The notes under the pieces: model-generated | The model's database searches: none | What the model was told of the DNA's origin: nothing | Seen by the model: only the letters and a program-made list of their open reading frames with translations | In this document: positions 8,962 to 17,775 of the stretch, piece after piece | Numbering within the stretch: position 1 is the stretch's first letter | How the letters are laid out: the number at the start of each line of letters is the position of its first letter | Assembly: GCA_041396705.1 (NCBI GenBank) | Contig: JAWKYB010000023.1 | Location: 1 to 63,738 of the forward strand | DNA: 63,738 nucleotides | Direction of reading: 5' to 3' | Origin: Alphaproteobacteria bacterium | GTDB lineage: Bacteria; Pseudomonadota; Alphaproteobacteria; CALKHQ01 | Position numbers and translations under genes: made by a program

Positions 8962-10040
8962 CGGGTCCAGTCGGCCGCACGGTTGGCCCAGGTCATCTCG
9001 CGGTTGACGAAGGCGACCTGGGCGTCGATCTCGGCCGCCCAGTGCTGCGGGTCGTCGCGGCGGCTGCACAGCTCGGCGTCGACCGCGGCGGCGAAGCGGC
9101 CGGAAAAGGCGCGCAGGTCCGCATCCGGCTCGACCAGGCGGGCGAAGCCGGCGGTGGTCTCCGGCAGCGCGCCGCGGCGCGCGGTGACCACGCGGCAGCC
9201 GGCGGCCATCGCCTCCATCACCGCGATGCACGAGGTCTCGTCGAAGGTGTTGGGATAGGCCAGCACCGACACGTCGGCCAGCGCGGCCGGCAATGCCGCC
9301 TGCGGGATCGACGGGCTGTAGGCCACGCCCGGGGTGCGCTGCGCCCAGGCATAGAGCTCGCCGAACGGATCGTCCTCGGTGTGGTACAGCGACATGCTGG
9401 AATAGACCTTCAGCCTGGCCAGCGGATGGCGCAGCGTGATCTGCGGCATGGCGTGCAGCAGCACGTGCAGGCCGCGGAACGGCGTGCTGGTATAGGCCAG
9501 CTTCGGCGCCAGCGCGTCGCCCTTGCCGCTCGGCACCAGGTTCTCGAACACCGGCGCGATCGCGTTGCGCATGATGCCGGTGCGGTGGCGATCCAGCCCG
9601 AAACCGGCGACGAAGCGGTCGGCCTGCCAGTCGCTGACCAGCGCGAACGCGTCCCAGCGCTCGCGCACCGCCGGGTCGGCCAGCGGGGCGACGCCGGGCT
9701 GGTCCTGATCGTGGCCGGTCCACAGCACCAGCCGGGCGCCGGCGGGCATCGCGGCGCGCAGGGCCTCGGCACGGGCGGCGTTGTTGACGCCGACGATCGC
9801 CTGCTCGCCCTCGGCGGCCAGCGCCGCGGCCAGCCCGTCGCCGAGCGCGCGGCAGTCGACCCCGGCATGGCGGCCGGGCCGCGCGGTGTCGGTGACCATG
9901 CGCACGTCGTGGCCGTCCGCGGCCAGCGCGCGCGCCAGATAGCACACCGCCGCCTGCGAGCCGCCGATCGGCTCGTGCTCCGGCGTGTCGGCGACATAGT
10001 CGATGTCGATGAAGTCTACGAAGGTGAAGCGCATGGCCAT
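8943..10040 (-). CDS. Glycosyltransferase family 4 (GT-B) protein
   Basis: A 365-residue cytosolic GT-B enzyme. The N-terminal half has the donor/acceptor loop EPIGGSQAAV (23-32), and the C-terminal half has the retaining-transferase E-x7-E region FDETSCIAVMEAMAAG followed by RGALPETTAG. The start is ATG at 10040 or the second ATG at 10034 (MAMRF), both close to the divergent parS-containing gap. It overlaps the TPR/GT41 gene downstream by 19 bp, so the two probably act on the same glycan or glycoprotein. The sugar and acceptor cannot be deduced. Confidence 0.88.
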   Translation of the reverse strand: MAMRFTFVDFIDIDYVADTPEHEPIGGSQAAVCYLARALAADGHDVRMVTDTARPGRHAGVDCRALGDGLAAALAAEGEQAIVGVNNAARAEALRAAMPAGARLVLWTGHDQDQPGVAPLADPAVRERWDAFALVSDWQADRFVAGFGLDRHRTGIMRNAIAPVFENLVPSGKGDALAPKLAYTSTPFRGLHVLLHAMPQITLRHPLARLKVYSSMSLYHTEDDPFGELYAWAQRTPGVAYSPSIPQAALPAALADVSVLAYPNTFDETSCIAVMEAMAAGCRVVTARRGALPETTAGFARLVEPDADLRAFSGRFAAAVDAELCSRRDDPQHWAAEIDAQVAFVNREMTWANRAADWTRWLTRH

Positions 10041-10115
10041 TCCATGCGCCGACTGTGGTTACGGCTTCGCTAACGCGGCCGCCGGCGGCCGCGTGGCGGC
10101 CGAATGTTCTTGTTA

Positions 10116-10131
10116 TGTTTCACGTGAAACA
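10116..10131. other. parS chromosome-partitioning centromere site
   Basis: The sequence TGTTTCACGTGAAACA is a perfect 16-bp palindrome identical to the widely conserved bacterial parS consensus bound by ParB. It lies in the 257-bp gap between the divergent GT4 gene and a secreted-protein gene and is AT-richer than its surroundings. In chromosomes parS sites cluster near oriC, so this points to an origin-proximal location, or to a chromid using the same ParB specificity. parA/parB are not in the window. Confidence 0.9.
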
Positions 10132-10297
10132 GCCGGCCCAGGCGCCGCGGCGACGCCGGCAGGCGGACCGCCCGCCCCACCGCCGCCACAATTGTTTTCA
10201 CATCCTGTCGGTTCGTTCATCATGGCCGCCGCGCCGCCTCTCGCCCGTCCCGCCCGGGACGCCTCGGCCTTCCGGGTCCAGCCAAAGGAGAATCCGG

Positions 10298-10801
10298 ATG
10301 AAATCGCTGCTTCTGGCGACCGCCGCCCTTGTCGCCGCAGCCGCGCTGCCCGCCACGGCGCAGCAATACGGCCATGCCAATGAGACCTTCATCGTCGCCA
10401 CCGGCAACTGGCACGACATCAAGGAGACCGGCGCCCAGCGCTGCTACGACTATCTGGCCAGCCCGTCGCTGGGCGCGCTGTTCGGCGGCGGCGTGCGGGT
10501 GGGACCGCAGCCGCCGCAGAGCGCCAACGGGCACAGGACCTTTCTGCAGCCCGACGTGGTGGTGACCGACGAGGCGCCGCCGCCGATCCTGATCACGCTG
10601 TCCTGCGCCGTCGACTTCGACCCGCCGCGCCCGCCCGAGATGCCGCTGGACGAGTTCCAGAGGACCTCGACCGCCTTCATCCTGCTCGAGCTCAAGGCCG
10701 ACTGGATTACGCCGCCGAACGGCCAGCACCTGGTCGTCGGCCGCGTCACCCAGCTGTTCAACGCCTTCGCCGCCGCCGCCAAGCTGGCCGCCTATCGCTG
10801 A
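10298..10801 (+). CDS. Hypothetical secreted protein
   Basis: A 167-residue protein with a clean Sec signal peptide (MKSLLLATAALVAAAALPATA, probable cleavage near residue 21-22) and a mature part of about 145 residues. It has two Cys (CYDYLASP and LSCAVDFD) that could pair in the periplasm, and a run of Pro (DFDPPRPPEMP). The Shine-Dalgarno AAAGGAG at 10284-10290 fixes the ATG at 10298. No family is recognised. It diverges from the glycosyltransferase genes, and parS lies about 170 bp upstream. Confidence 0.75.
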   Translation: MKSLLLATAALVAAAALPATAQQYGHANETFIVATGNWHDIKETGAQRCYDYLASPSLGALFGGGVRVGPQPPQSANGHRTFLQPDVVVTDEAPPPILITLSCAVDFDPPRPPEMPLDEFQRTSTAFILLELKADWITPPNGQHLVVGRVTQLFNAFAAAAKLAAYR

Positions 10802-10817
10802 GCCGCCGCCTGGGCAC

Positions 10818-11210
10818 CTATTCCTCGAACCGGCCGGTCGCGTCGCGGTCGCGGTCGTAGCGCCGGGCCAGAGGAAACGGCGGCAGCCAGGATTCGCGGC
10901 GCACGACCCAGCTTTCATAGGTCGGCACCAGAAGGTCGGGCGCGTCCAGCGAACCGAGGTTCAGCTCGACCTCGTCGCCGCTGCGTGCGAACAACGACGA
11001 GCCGCAGCGGGGGCAGAAGAACCGCCCGCGATAGGCGCGCACCTCGCCCTCGATCGTCACCGCGTCCTGCGGAAAGATCGCGGAGGCGTGGAACAGCGCG
11101 CCGTGGTGCTTGCGGCAGTCGAGGCAGTGGCACAGGCCGACCCGGTACGGGCGGCCGACCGCCGCAAAGCGCACGCGGCCGCACAGGCAACCGCCGGTGT
11201 ATCGATCCAT
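10818..11210 (-). CDS. GFA/CENP-V-fold zinc-binding protein (glutathione-dependent formaldehyde-activating enzyme-like)
   Basis: A 130-residue protein with the complete GFA cysteine set: C8 and C10 in GGCLCGRVRF, C27, C29 and C32 in GLCHCLDCRKHHG, and C66 and C69 in FFCPRCGSSLF, which bind two zinc ions. GFA itself speeds S-hydroxymethylglutathione formation, but most small members are of unknown function. The ATG at 11210 starts right before the fold; an upstream frame extension to 11282 is unsupported. It is convergent with the secreted-protein gene and stands alone. Confidence 0.88.
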   Translation of the reverse strand: MDRYTGGCLCGRVRFAAVGRPYRVGLCHCLDCRKHHGALFHASAIFPQDAVTIEGEVRAYRGRFFCPRCGSSLFARSGDEVELNLGSLDAPDLLVPTYESWVVRRESWLPPFPLARRYDRDRDATGRFEE

Positions 11211-11348
11211 CGTGTGTCTCCGCGCCGGGAACCGGCCGGCGTTGCTAGCGCGAACGCAACCGCCCCGGCAAGCGGTCGCCAACGCGAAACGCCGGCCGAT
11301 CGAAGCGCGGCCGCCGCCGCGGCCAAGGGCGAAGCGCGGCCGGCCCGG

Positions 11349-13328
11349 CTACTTGATCGGCGACGGCAGCGGCACCTCGCGGCCGAACTCGACGTAGGAG
11401 CACACGAACTTGCCGGCCTCGGGCGCCGCGACGCTGGCGTCCTTCTTGACGGCATAGCCGAAGGCGCCGAACCAGCGCGTGTCGGGCTGGGCCAGCCGGA
11501 CATGCAGGTAGTCGCCGAAGCGCGTCGGCGCGACGACGAAGTTGCCGGCCGCATCGGTGACGAATTTGCCGTCGTCGCCGACCTGCTTACGCAGCACGGT
11601 GACATCGCTCGCATTGCCGTACCAGACCACCCAGTCGCCGAGGATGCCCACGGCATGGCTGCCGAAGAGGGTTGTACCGCCGCCCCAGGCCAGCGAGATG
11701 CCGACCTCGCCGTCCGAGTTGGTCGCGAGGCTGGGATAGCAATAGGCATGGTCGCCGTTCCAGATCGCGAACTGGTCGACGCGCTTGTAGTCGGCGCCGA
11801 TGTCGAAGCGCACCACCTGGACATGGGCGAACGGGAACTTGAAGCCGCCGTGGCCGCCGTCGCCGGCGGCGGCCGTCCATGCGAACCACAGTTCGTTGCC
11901 GCGGCGGGTCGCGCCGATGATGCGATGGTCCTCGCTGATCCAGTCGGCATTGTCGGGCGCCTTGGCGGCGACGTCGCCGCTGTCCAGCCGCGCCCAGTTC
12001 AGCACCTCGCGCTCGCGCCAGGCATAGTTCGGGTCGCCGCCGACCGACGAATAGATCCGCATGTGCGAGCTATCGACGTGCTGGGCGAAGTAGAACTCGT
12101 TGCCGGTCACGTTCTGCGCCGGCGAACCCACCATCGCCGTCGTGTCGATGAAGGCGAACAGGAAGCCGAACCCCTTGCCGGCGACCATGTCGGCCAGCGG
12201 CAGCTCATAGAACAGCTTGCCGGTCTTGCCGGCGAACACGTTGGTGTTGACGTGCAGGAAGTCCTTGCCCCAGGTCAGGTCCGGGAAGTCCATCCATGCG
12301 GCGCCGAGGCCGAAGGTATCGGGCGTGAAGTCCCACTGCCGCCACCACGCCTCCTTGCCGCCGGAGAATTTCTTCAGGTCGGCCTGGCTGGCCAGCGCGA
12401 TCTTCACGACGTTGCGGTTGGCCTGTTTGCCGGTGCCCTTGTACGACTGCACGTAGAGCACGAAGCAGTCGATCGCCGGCACATAGTGCACCACCTGGTC
12501 TCCGGCCCAGCCGCCGTAGACGCTGTCCTGCGCAAACAGCTTGGTGAAATCCAGGTCGGTGAATGTCTTGCCGCCGTCGATCGAAAGCTTCAACCACAGG
12601 TTGCCCGACATCAGCACGACGTCGCCGCCGCGCGCGCCGCTCATGTCCGGCGGCCAGTTCTGCGCCAGCTCGGTCTCGGTGAACACGCGGAAGCCGACCG
12701 GGCCGGCGGCACCGGGCGGGGTCGGCCCCGGCCCGCTGCGGAAGTCCATCGGCCGCGGCGTCGGCTGGCGCGGATCGATCAGCCCGGTGAACGCACCGAG
12801 CGGGACCGCGCCGAGCTCCTCGTCGTCGTCGTGCCGCGGCTTCTCGACGAAGGTCCAGTCCGGATGCCGCTTCGGCACCTGCACCGGTGCGACCTGGCCG
12901 CGCGCCTTCGCCGACCAGCCGTCGCCGCGCCGCGAACCGCCGCCCGGCGGGCACGGCACATGGGTGCAGACCTCGTCGTCCGGCACCGCGGGCGGGCAGC
13001 AGGCTTCCATCTGCGCGCGCAATTTCGCCTGGCGGTCGTAGTCCAGCGCCGCCCCCGGGTGGACGGTGCGGGTGATCTCCAGCAACGCCTGCAGCGAGGT
13101 GGCGATGGAGTGCAGCGCGGTGCCGTTGCGATGCACCTCGTTGGCGGTCAGGCAGGTGGTCCGCGCGATCCGGTCGAGCAGGCAGGCGAGCTGGTCGCAG
13201 TCGCAGCCCGTCGCCGGTGGGGCGTGGCGCCAGGCGGCGACCGGCTGCGCCTGCCGTTCCTTCTCTCTTGGCTCGTCGGGCGTTGCGGGCACGGAATCGT
13301 CGCGTCGATCGCTGTCGGCTGAGCGCAT
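11349..13328 (-). CDS. Large hypothetical protein, probable beta-propeller with sialidase-type Asp-box
   Basis: From the ATG at 13328 the protein has about 659 residues. The N-terminal 220 residues are charged, Pro-rich and low in structure, with clustered Cys (GCDCDQLACLLDRI, EACCPPAVPDDEVCTHVPC). The remainder reads as a secreted-type beta-propeller: many Trp/Gly blades and an Asp-box SIDGGKTFTD as in BNR/sialidase repeats. No signal peptide is visible, and the sialidase catalytic Arg triad cannot be assigned, so this is a fold suggestion only. An upstream gene for a two-helix membrane protein precedes it by 83 bp in the same direction. An earlier start at 13514 is possible but would cross the neighbour. 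Confidence 0.7.
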   Translation of the reverse strand: MRSADSDRRDDSVPATPDEPREKERQAQPVAAWRHAPPATGCDCDQLACLLDRIARTTCLTANEVHRNGTALHSIATSLQALLEITRTVHPGAALDYDRQAKLRAQMEACCPPAVPDDEVCTHVPCPPGGGSRRGDGWSAKARGQVAPVQVPKRHPDWTFVEKPRHDDDEELGAVPLGAFTGLIDPRQPTPRPMDFRSGPGPTPPGAAGPVGFRVFTETELAQNWPPDMSGARGGDVVLMSGNLWLKLSIDGGKTFTDLDFTKLFAQDSVYGGWAGDQVVHYVPAIDCFVLYVQSYKGTGKQANRNVVKIALASQADLKKFSGGKEAWWRQWDFTPDTFGLGAAWMDFPDLTWGKDFLHVNTNVFAGKTGKLFYELPLADMVAGKGFGFLFAFIDTTAMVGSPAQNVTGNEFYFAQHVDSSHMRIYSSVGGDPNYAWREREVLNWARLDSGDVAAKAPDNADWISEDHRIIGATRRGNELWFAWTAAAGDGGHGGFKFPFAHVQVVRFDIGADYKRVDQFAIWNGDHAYCYPSLATNSDGEVGISLAWGGGTTLFGSHAVGILGDWVVWYGNASDVTVLRKQVGDDGKFVTDAAGNFVVAPTRFGDYLHVRLAQPDTRWFGAFGYAVKKDASVAAPEAGKFVCSYVEFGREVPLPSPIK

Positions 13329-13411
13329 GGTCGTTCTCGCACCAAAGCCCGGCGCGATCGCGCTTCGCCGGACGATTACGCCCGGCGCAGCGCGCGCGAC
13401 GGGTCGTTGTT

Positions 13412-13660
13412 TCAGGTCTTGGGAAGGGAAGCGCGGGCCGCGCGCACCTGCACGCGACGCGCATCGAGCAACAGCACGACCGTCGCCACCGCCAGAGCGA
13501 TGGCCAGGCCCCATTCGGTCGAACCGTCGCCGGCATCCGGCGCGAGCCCGAAGAACCGCTCGAGCCAGTCGGGCTCGGCGAGCGTCAGCAGAAGGGCTGC
13601 GCCGCTCAATGCCCCGAGGAAAAACTCAGTCCACAGACGCAACGACAAACGCAGCGCCAT
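13412..13660 (-). CDS. Small two-helix membrane protein, hypothetical
   Basis: An 82-residue protein with two predicted membrane helices (about 12-28 and 50-66) separated by an acidic, Gly-containing loop, and a basic tail (DARRVQVRAARASLPKT). A GGGGGAG Shine-Dalgarno about 10 bases before the ATG at 13660 supports it as a real gene. It is the first gene of a two-gene unit with the large propeller-like protein. No homologue is recognised; a membrane anchor or partner for that protein is a guess. Confidence 0.62.
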   Translation of the reverse strand: MALRLSLRLWTEFFLGALSGAALLLTLAEPDWLERFFGLAPDAGDGSTEWGLAIALAVATVVLLLDARRVQVRAARASLPKT

Positions 13661-13923
13661 CGAAGTGCACTCCCCCAGAAGGTCAAAACAATAGGCTCAA
13701 TCAATTCGACAGTCAATAAACAAGCCCAAGACTTCCTTCTGTGTTTATTCGCACAAATGGACAATTCATTTCTGAACTCTGTCCTGTACGCGCAATCGCG
13801 CCTGCGGTTCGCGGCGGCCGCGCGTGCCGCCTGCACGCACCGCCGGCGGCGCCGCGCGTTGCCTTCGCCGCGATTTCGCGCCATCGTGCCGGTCCGGACG
13901 GCCGTGCAAGGAGACCCCGCACC

Positions 13924-14923
13924 ATGACCCCGCCCACGCGGAACACCGGTCTGCGCCGCCGGCGGGCGCTGTGCCTCGCCGCCGCGGCGCTGTGCCTGAC
14001 CGGCGGCACCGTTGCGGCGCAGGCGGGCGAGCGACAGATCGCTGCCGCGGGGCCGGTCGGCGCGCTGCACGGCACCCTCGCCGGCGTGGCCGCCACCGGC
14101 ACGGCACAGCCGGTGATGATCGTCATCCCCGGCTCCGGCCCGACCGACCGCAACGGCAACAGCCCGCTCGGCATCGCCGCCAGCACCTACGCCATGCTGG
14201 CCGAGGCACTGGCCGATGCCGGCATCGCCACCATCCGCATCGACAAGCGCGGCATGTTCGAGAGCGCGGCGCCGGGCGTCGACCCCAACGCGGTCACCAT
14301 CGCCGACTATGTCGACGACATCGGTGCCTGGGTGACGGCGGCGCGGGCGGCAACCGGCGCCGGCTGCGTCTGGCTGGCCGGCCACAGCGAGGGCGGGCTG
14401 GTCGCGCTGGCCGCGGCGCAGCGCCTGGACGACCTGTGCGGGCTGGTGCTGATCGCCGCCCCCGGACGACGCCTCGGCGACGTGATGCGCGCGCAGCTGC
14501 GCGCCAACCCGGCGAATGCCGTCCTGCTCGACGACGCGCTTGGCGCCATCGACAGCCTGGAGGCCGGCACGCCGGCCGACGTCGCGGCGATCCACCCGGC
14601 GCTGCAGCAGCTGTTCGCCCCGGCGGTGCAGGGCTTCCTGATCAGCCTCTATTCCTACGACCCCGCCGCGCTGCTCGCCGCCTACGACGGCCCGGTGCTG
14701 GTGGTGCAGGGCGACAGCCGACCTGGTGGTGACGGTGGAGGACGCCGAGCGCCTGGCCGCCGCCCGCCCCGGCCTCGCCGCCACCGTCATCGCCGGCATG
14801 AACCACGTGCTGAAGCCGGCCCCGGCCGACGACCGCGCCGCCAACCTGGCCACCTATGCCGACCCTGCCCTGCCGCTGGTGCCGGAGGTCGTCCAGGCGA
14901 TCGCGGCATTCGTGCAGGGCTAG
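13924..14923 (+). pseudogene. Secreted alpha/beta hydrolase (serine hydrolase), one frameshift
   Basis: The N-terminus has a signal peptide (RRRRALCLAAAALCLTGGTVAAQA). The fold motifs are PVMIVIPGSGPTDRNGN (oxyanion region), RIDKRGMFES and the nucleophile elbow GHSEGG. At about 14718-14722 the frame breaks: VVQGDS should continue DLVVTVEDAERLAAARPG, which is one base away (an extra C in GACAGCCGACC). The C-terminal piece ending at 14923 contains the catalytic-His region GMNHVLKPA. Repaired, the protein is about 332 residues. It resembles the YjhA/alpha-beta fold peptidase-like periplasmic hydrolases; the substrate is unknown. It marks the left edge of a stretch with many frame breaks. Confidence 0.78.
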
Positions 14924-15048
14924 CGGGCGCGGCGCACGCTGCCGCTTGCGGCCGATTGCCAGCGCGCAGCGCCGCTGCCACCATTCGCACCGCCACCTCG
15001 CCACGGGGCCGACCGGTTTCCGCGCCGAGCCCGCACCGGAGACCGTCG

Positions 15049-15457
15049 ATGACGCCGCTTCGCCTTTCAGCCTGTTGATGCCGCTGTCGTCCTGCTGGCT
15101 GCCAGTCCAACAACGACCGCGACAATGCCGAGCGGGCAGGCACGCCGCCGCGGCGCAGGCCGCCCAGCCCGCCGCCGTCGCGGCCGCCCCGACCCTGGTC
15201 GAGTTCGACATGACCAGCCGTGCGAGCGGGCAGTTCGTCGGCACCTACCGCAGGAACCTGACGGCACATGGTCGGGCCTCGCACCTGCAGACCGGCGTGC
15301 CGGTGCCGTTCATCGCCTCCAGCACCAACCCGGGTTCACGATGTACACCGACGGCCTGCCGATCGCGACGCTGATCGTCGACTACCCCAACGACCAGGTC
15401 AAAAACGGCAGCGACCCTGCCGGCTGGTACAACATCACGCGGTCGGTGCTGCAATAG
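15049..15457 (+). pseudogene. Remnant of a small secreted protein or lipoprotein, multiple frame breaks
   Basis: GGAGACCGTCG followed by ATG at 15049 gives MTPLRLSAC and then a stop. Protein-like pieces continue in shifting frames: an Ala-rich linker, PTLVEFDMTSRASGQFVGTY near 15193-15250, a TGVPVPFIASSTNPG-like piece near 15291-15334 and a convincing C-terminus FTMYTDGLPIATLIVDYPN through GWYNITRSVLQ ending at 15457. At least three indels are needed to join them. A hydrophobic stretch plus Ser/Cys near the start suggests a lipoprotein of about 130 residues. The family is not recognised. Confidence 0.5.
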
Positions 15458-15493
15458 CGGCGGCGGCGGCGGCTGCGCGCCGCCGCGCCGGCC

Positions 15494-15842
15494 TACGCCT
15501 TCGCCTCGAAGATCGCCTCGAAGCCGCCATAGATCATGCGCTTGCCGGTCGAACGCATGTCCATCTGCTGCCAGCGCGGGTCGGTGTCCATCGTAGCCAT
15601 GCATCGCTCGGCGGTCGCCTTGCTGGGCCACAGCAGCCAGCGAACACCACCGTCTGCCCTCGGCCAGGGCGACCGCGCGCCTGGTCGGTGAGCTTGCCGG
15701 CAGGCACGTCGTCGCCCCAGCCCTCGACATGTTGCAGCGCGCCATATTCCCTGAACAGCGGCCAGGCCTTGGCCGCCGACGCGACATAGGCGGCCTTGTT
15801 GGCGTCGGGCACCGGGGTCACGAAACCGCTGACATAACTCAT
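15494..15842 (-). pseudogene. DUF1428 family protein, one frameshift
   Basis: The start (ATG 15842) gives MSYVSGFVTPVPDANKAAY and then FREYGALQHVEGWGDDVPAGKLTD, a textbook DUF1428 (dimeric alpha-beta barrel) N-terminus. Past about 15690 the frame is lost, but the family's C-terminus is intact in another frame: WPSKATAERCMATMDTDPRW and GKRMIYGGFEAIFEAKA ending with TAG at 15494-15496. The repaired length is about 116 residues, normal for the family, whose function is unknown. The total length is not a multiple of three (349 bp), confirming a net one-base change. It may be a sequence error. Confidence 0.78.
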
Positions 15843-15909
15843 CGCACCGTCTCCTTCCGGTTCGCGCCGGGCTGACCCGCCGGGAGCCTGCGCCCGGCCG
15901 CCGGGCCGG

Positions 15910-16682
15910 TCAAGGCGTGCTCTGCAGCGGGTTGTCGCGCCTGTAGTTGACGGCCCGGTTGAGGAAGTCGAGCGCGTTCGGCAGGTCGTTGAAGCGGTTG
16001 TACACGCCTGCACGCCGCAGCCGCGCGCGCGGCGCAGGTAGAGGATGCGCAGCACGTCGGCCTCGGTGCGGTGGGCGTCGGCCTCGGTCTGGGCCAGCTT
16101 ACATCTGGTCGGCATAGACCGGCACGCCCATCTGGTCGGCGCAGAACTGGCGATGGACCAGCTCGTGGGCGAGCACGCCGAGATAGAGGTCGTCGTGGTG
16201 CGCATGCGCGCCGCCGACCGGTCGAGGATGGCGCAGTCGCCGGCCAGCCGGGTGCGCATCAGGCCGCCCTCGCCCGCCTCCTCGCATCCTGGCGGCCGCG
16301 GCGCCTCGCTCCGGACGCCAGCGCGCGTTGAGCACGTCGTGACCGCGTCACGATAGGCGTGCTCCAGATAGGCCCCGCGGTCGGGCCAGGCCGCCCGCGC
16401 GTCGGCGTTGTCGGCCCAGAACTGCGCGGATCGCCGGCACCGCGCACCGTTCGCAAAGCCGTCGGCCATCGCCTCGTTGTAGCGGATCGCGCTGGGAAGC
16501 AGCGCAGGCACTGACAGTTGGTCAGCGCCGCCCGCGCCTCCGAGGCCGCCTGCTCCTCCTCGCTGACCCCGTCGCCGCCGTCCGCCTGCGCGACCGCGCG
16601 GGCGCCGGCCCGCCGAGCGCCATCGGCAGGCCAACACCAGGAGCAGCATCAGGCCGCCGCGAACCCATGCCTCGCCTTCCAC
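15910..16682 (-). pseudogene. Remnant of a secreted zinc-metalloprotease-like protein (HELVH), several frameshifts
   Basis: The gene begins near 16682 with a hydrophobic leader (RGGLMLLLVLACRW). Readable pieces follow in three frames: SEEEQAASEARAALTNCQC, IRYNEAMADGFANG, FWADNADARAAWPDRGAYLE, then HDDLYLGVLAHELVHRQFCADQMGVPVYADQM with an HExxH zinc motif (16099-16194), then AQTEADAHRTEADVLRILYLR, and finally FNDLPNALDFLNRAVNYRRD ending at a TGA at 15910. Joined, it would be about 250 residues, with the His-Glu-x-x-His and Asp-rich downstream segment of a metallopeptidase. At least four indels are required. The family is not named; DUF-type periplasmic peptidase is a guess. Confidence 0.55.
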
Positions 16683-16733
16683 CGCAACGGCCTCCTTCCA
16701 CGGCAGTCTGCCACGCCCGAGGGCGCGATGATG

Positions 16734-17141
16734 TCACGGAAGCCGATGCCGGCGCCAGAGCCATCGCGCCAGAGCCAAGCGCCAGAGAGCCATCGCAGCG
16801 GCCGCGCCGGCGCGGGGCGCATGTGTGACGTCACCGCCTCGCAGATCGGCGCGGCATTGGCCGCGTCGTTCTTGCGCCCGCGCCTGACGTGCAAGGCTTG
16901 ACGTTGATCGGCGCCAGCAGCCGGACCTCAAGCCCGAAACGGCCTGGATCTGCCGCGCACATTGGTGCGCCGTGCCGCAAGCCTCGATCCCGAGCAGGCA
17001 GCGCGGCAACGCCTCGATTTGCCTCAGCAGCTCTTCGCGTCGCAACTGACTGCGCAACACAGGCGCGTCGGTGGCATCAACCCCGTGCACCAGGAAAACG
17101 GACTTCGCGACATCTAACCCAATCGTGGCAATCTGGCTCAC
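16734..17141 (-). mobile_element. IS110-family transposase fragment (N-terminal DEDD domain only, frameshifted)
   Basis: The GTG at 17141 starts SQIATIGLDVAKSVFLVHGVD, the standard IS110 opening with the first catalytic Asp. LPRCLLGIEACGTAHQCAR follows with the catalytic Glu region. Further downstream RKNDAANAAPICEAVTSHMRP, the third Asp motif, appears in another frame (16800-16890). Everything beyond, including the Ser-containing transposase_20 domain, is missing. At about 16740-16800 the sequence turns into short direct repeats of a GGCTCTGGCGC type. This is a dead remnant. It sits exactly where the GC content drops, so it probably marks one boundary of the acquired segment to its right. 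Confidence 0.82.
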
Positions 17142-17448
17142 GGACGCCACCTTCAGATGAAGTCAACGACCTCATCCTGGCACACCGATGCCGTACAGGG
17201 GCCGTCCACACCATCAGCGTAACTCGCGGACCGCTAACGACTGCGAAAACGGAGGACCGACCAGCTCTGTAACCGCAGCTCATGATCCCGGTCCGGCGCC
17301 GGCCGGACACGCCAGTTCCGGCTGGTCATCGCCGCTGCTCGCGCTACGATCTCAGGGCAGGAGTCACGCATCCGACCTCACCACTGCCCGAGTTTCAATG
17401 CCTTGCTAGCATCAAGATATTGCGCAAATCTAACTAGGATTTCACAGC
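17142..17448. other. Intergenic stretch between IS110 fragment and helicase-linked small gene
   Basis: About 300 bp with no convincing coding frame on either strand. GC falls steadily from left to right, ending in an AT-rich run near 17400-17450. No terminal inverted repeat or attachment site was recognised. It may contain the promoter for the small gene that follows. Confidence 0.5.
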
Positions 17449-17747
17449 ATGTCGTTCAATTAAATCGGAACACAATATTGCGGACAAAAGTAAAAAATAT
17501 AAGTATGACGGAAGGCCTTATTTCAACAAATCGGTCGATGAACTGGAAGAAACCTTCCGGGGCAACCGCGACGACGCTGCGATCTGCCAGAGACTTCCTT
17601 GAGGAGCTTGAGCACAGAAACACGCAGCGGGCATTGAAGCTCAAGAGCGAAATCGCTGTACAACGATTCCGCGCTCCGTCGGCGAAGCCATCCGCCCACG
17701 CGACCAAGGAAGCCGAGGCCAGGAAACCTGTCTCACGCTCCCCCTGA
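17449..17747 (+). pseudogene. Small helicase-linked protein, frameshifted
   Basis: An ATG at 17449 opens MSFN and hits a stop, but one base away the sequence reads IKSEHNIADKSKKYKYDGRP, FNKSVDELEETFRGNRDD and then, after a second shift near 17590, LEELEHRNTQRALKLKSEIA to a stop at 17745-17747. The repaired protein is about 99 residues, helical and charged, without membrane segments. It is close to and co-directional with the broken helicase 28 bp downstream and was probably its operon partner. The family is unknown to me. AT-rich codons set it apart from the rest of the window. Confidence 0.5.
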
Positions 17748-17775
17748 ACCACCTAAGGTGCAAATCCGCAAACTC

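Noticed and set aside
10055..10297. In-frame extension upstream of the secreted protein, beginning MFHVKQ at the parS site
   Set aside because: The Shine-Dalgarno at 10284 and signal peptide at 10298 fix the start downstream; the peptide simply reflects the parS palindrome.
16745..16805. Short GGCTCTGGCGC direct repeats next to the IS110 fragment as a mobile-element end
   Set aside because: The repeats are too short and irregular to be terminal repeats, and IS110 elements do not carry long inverted ends.
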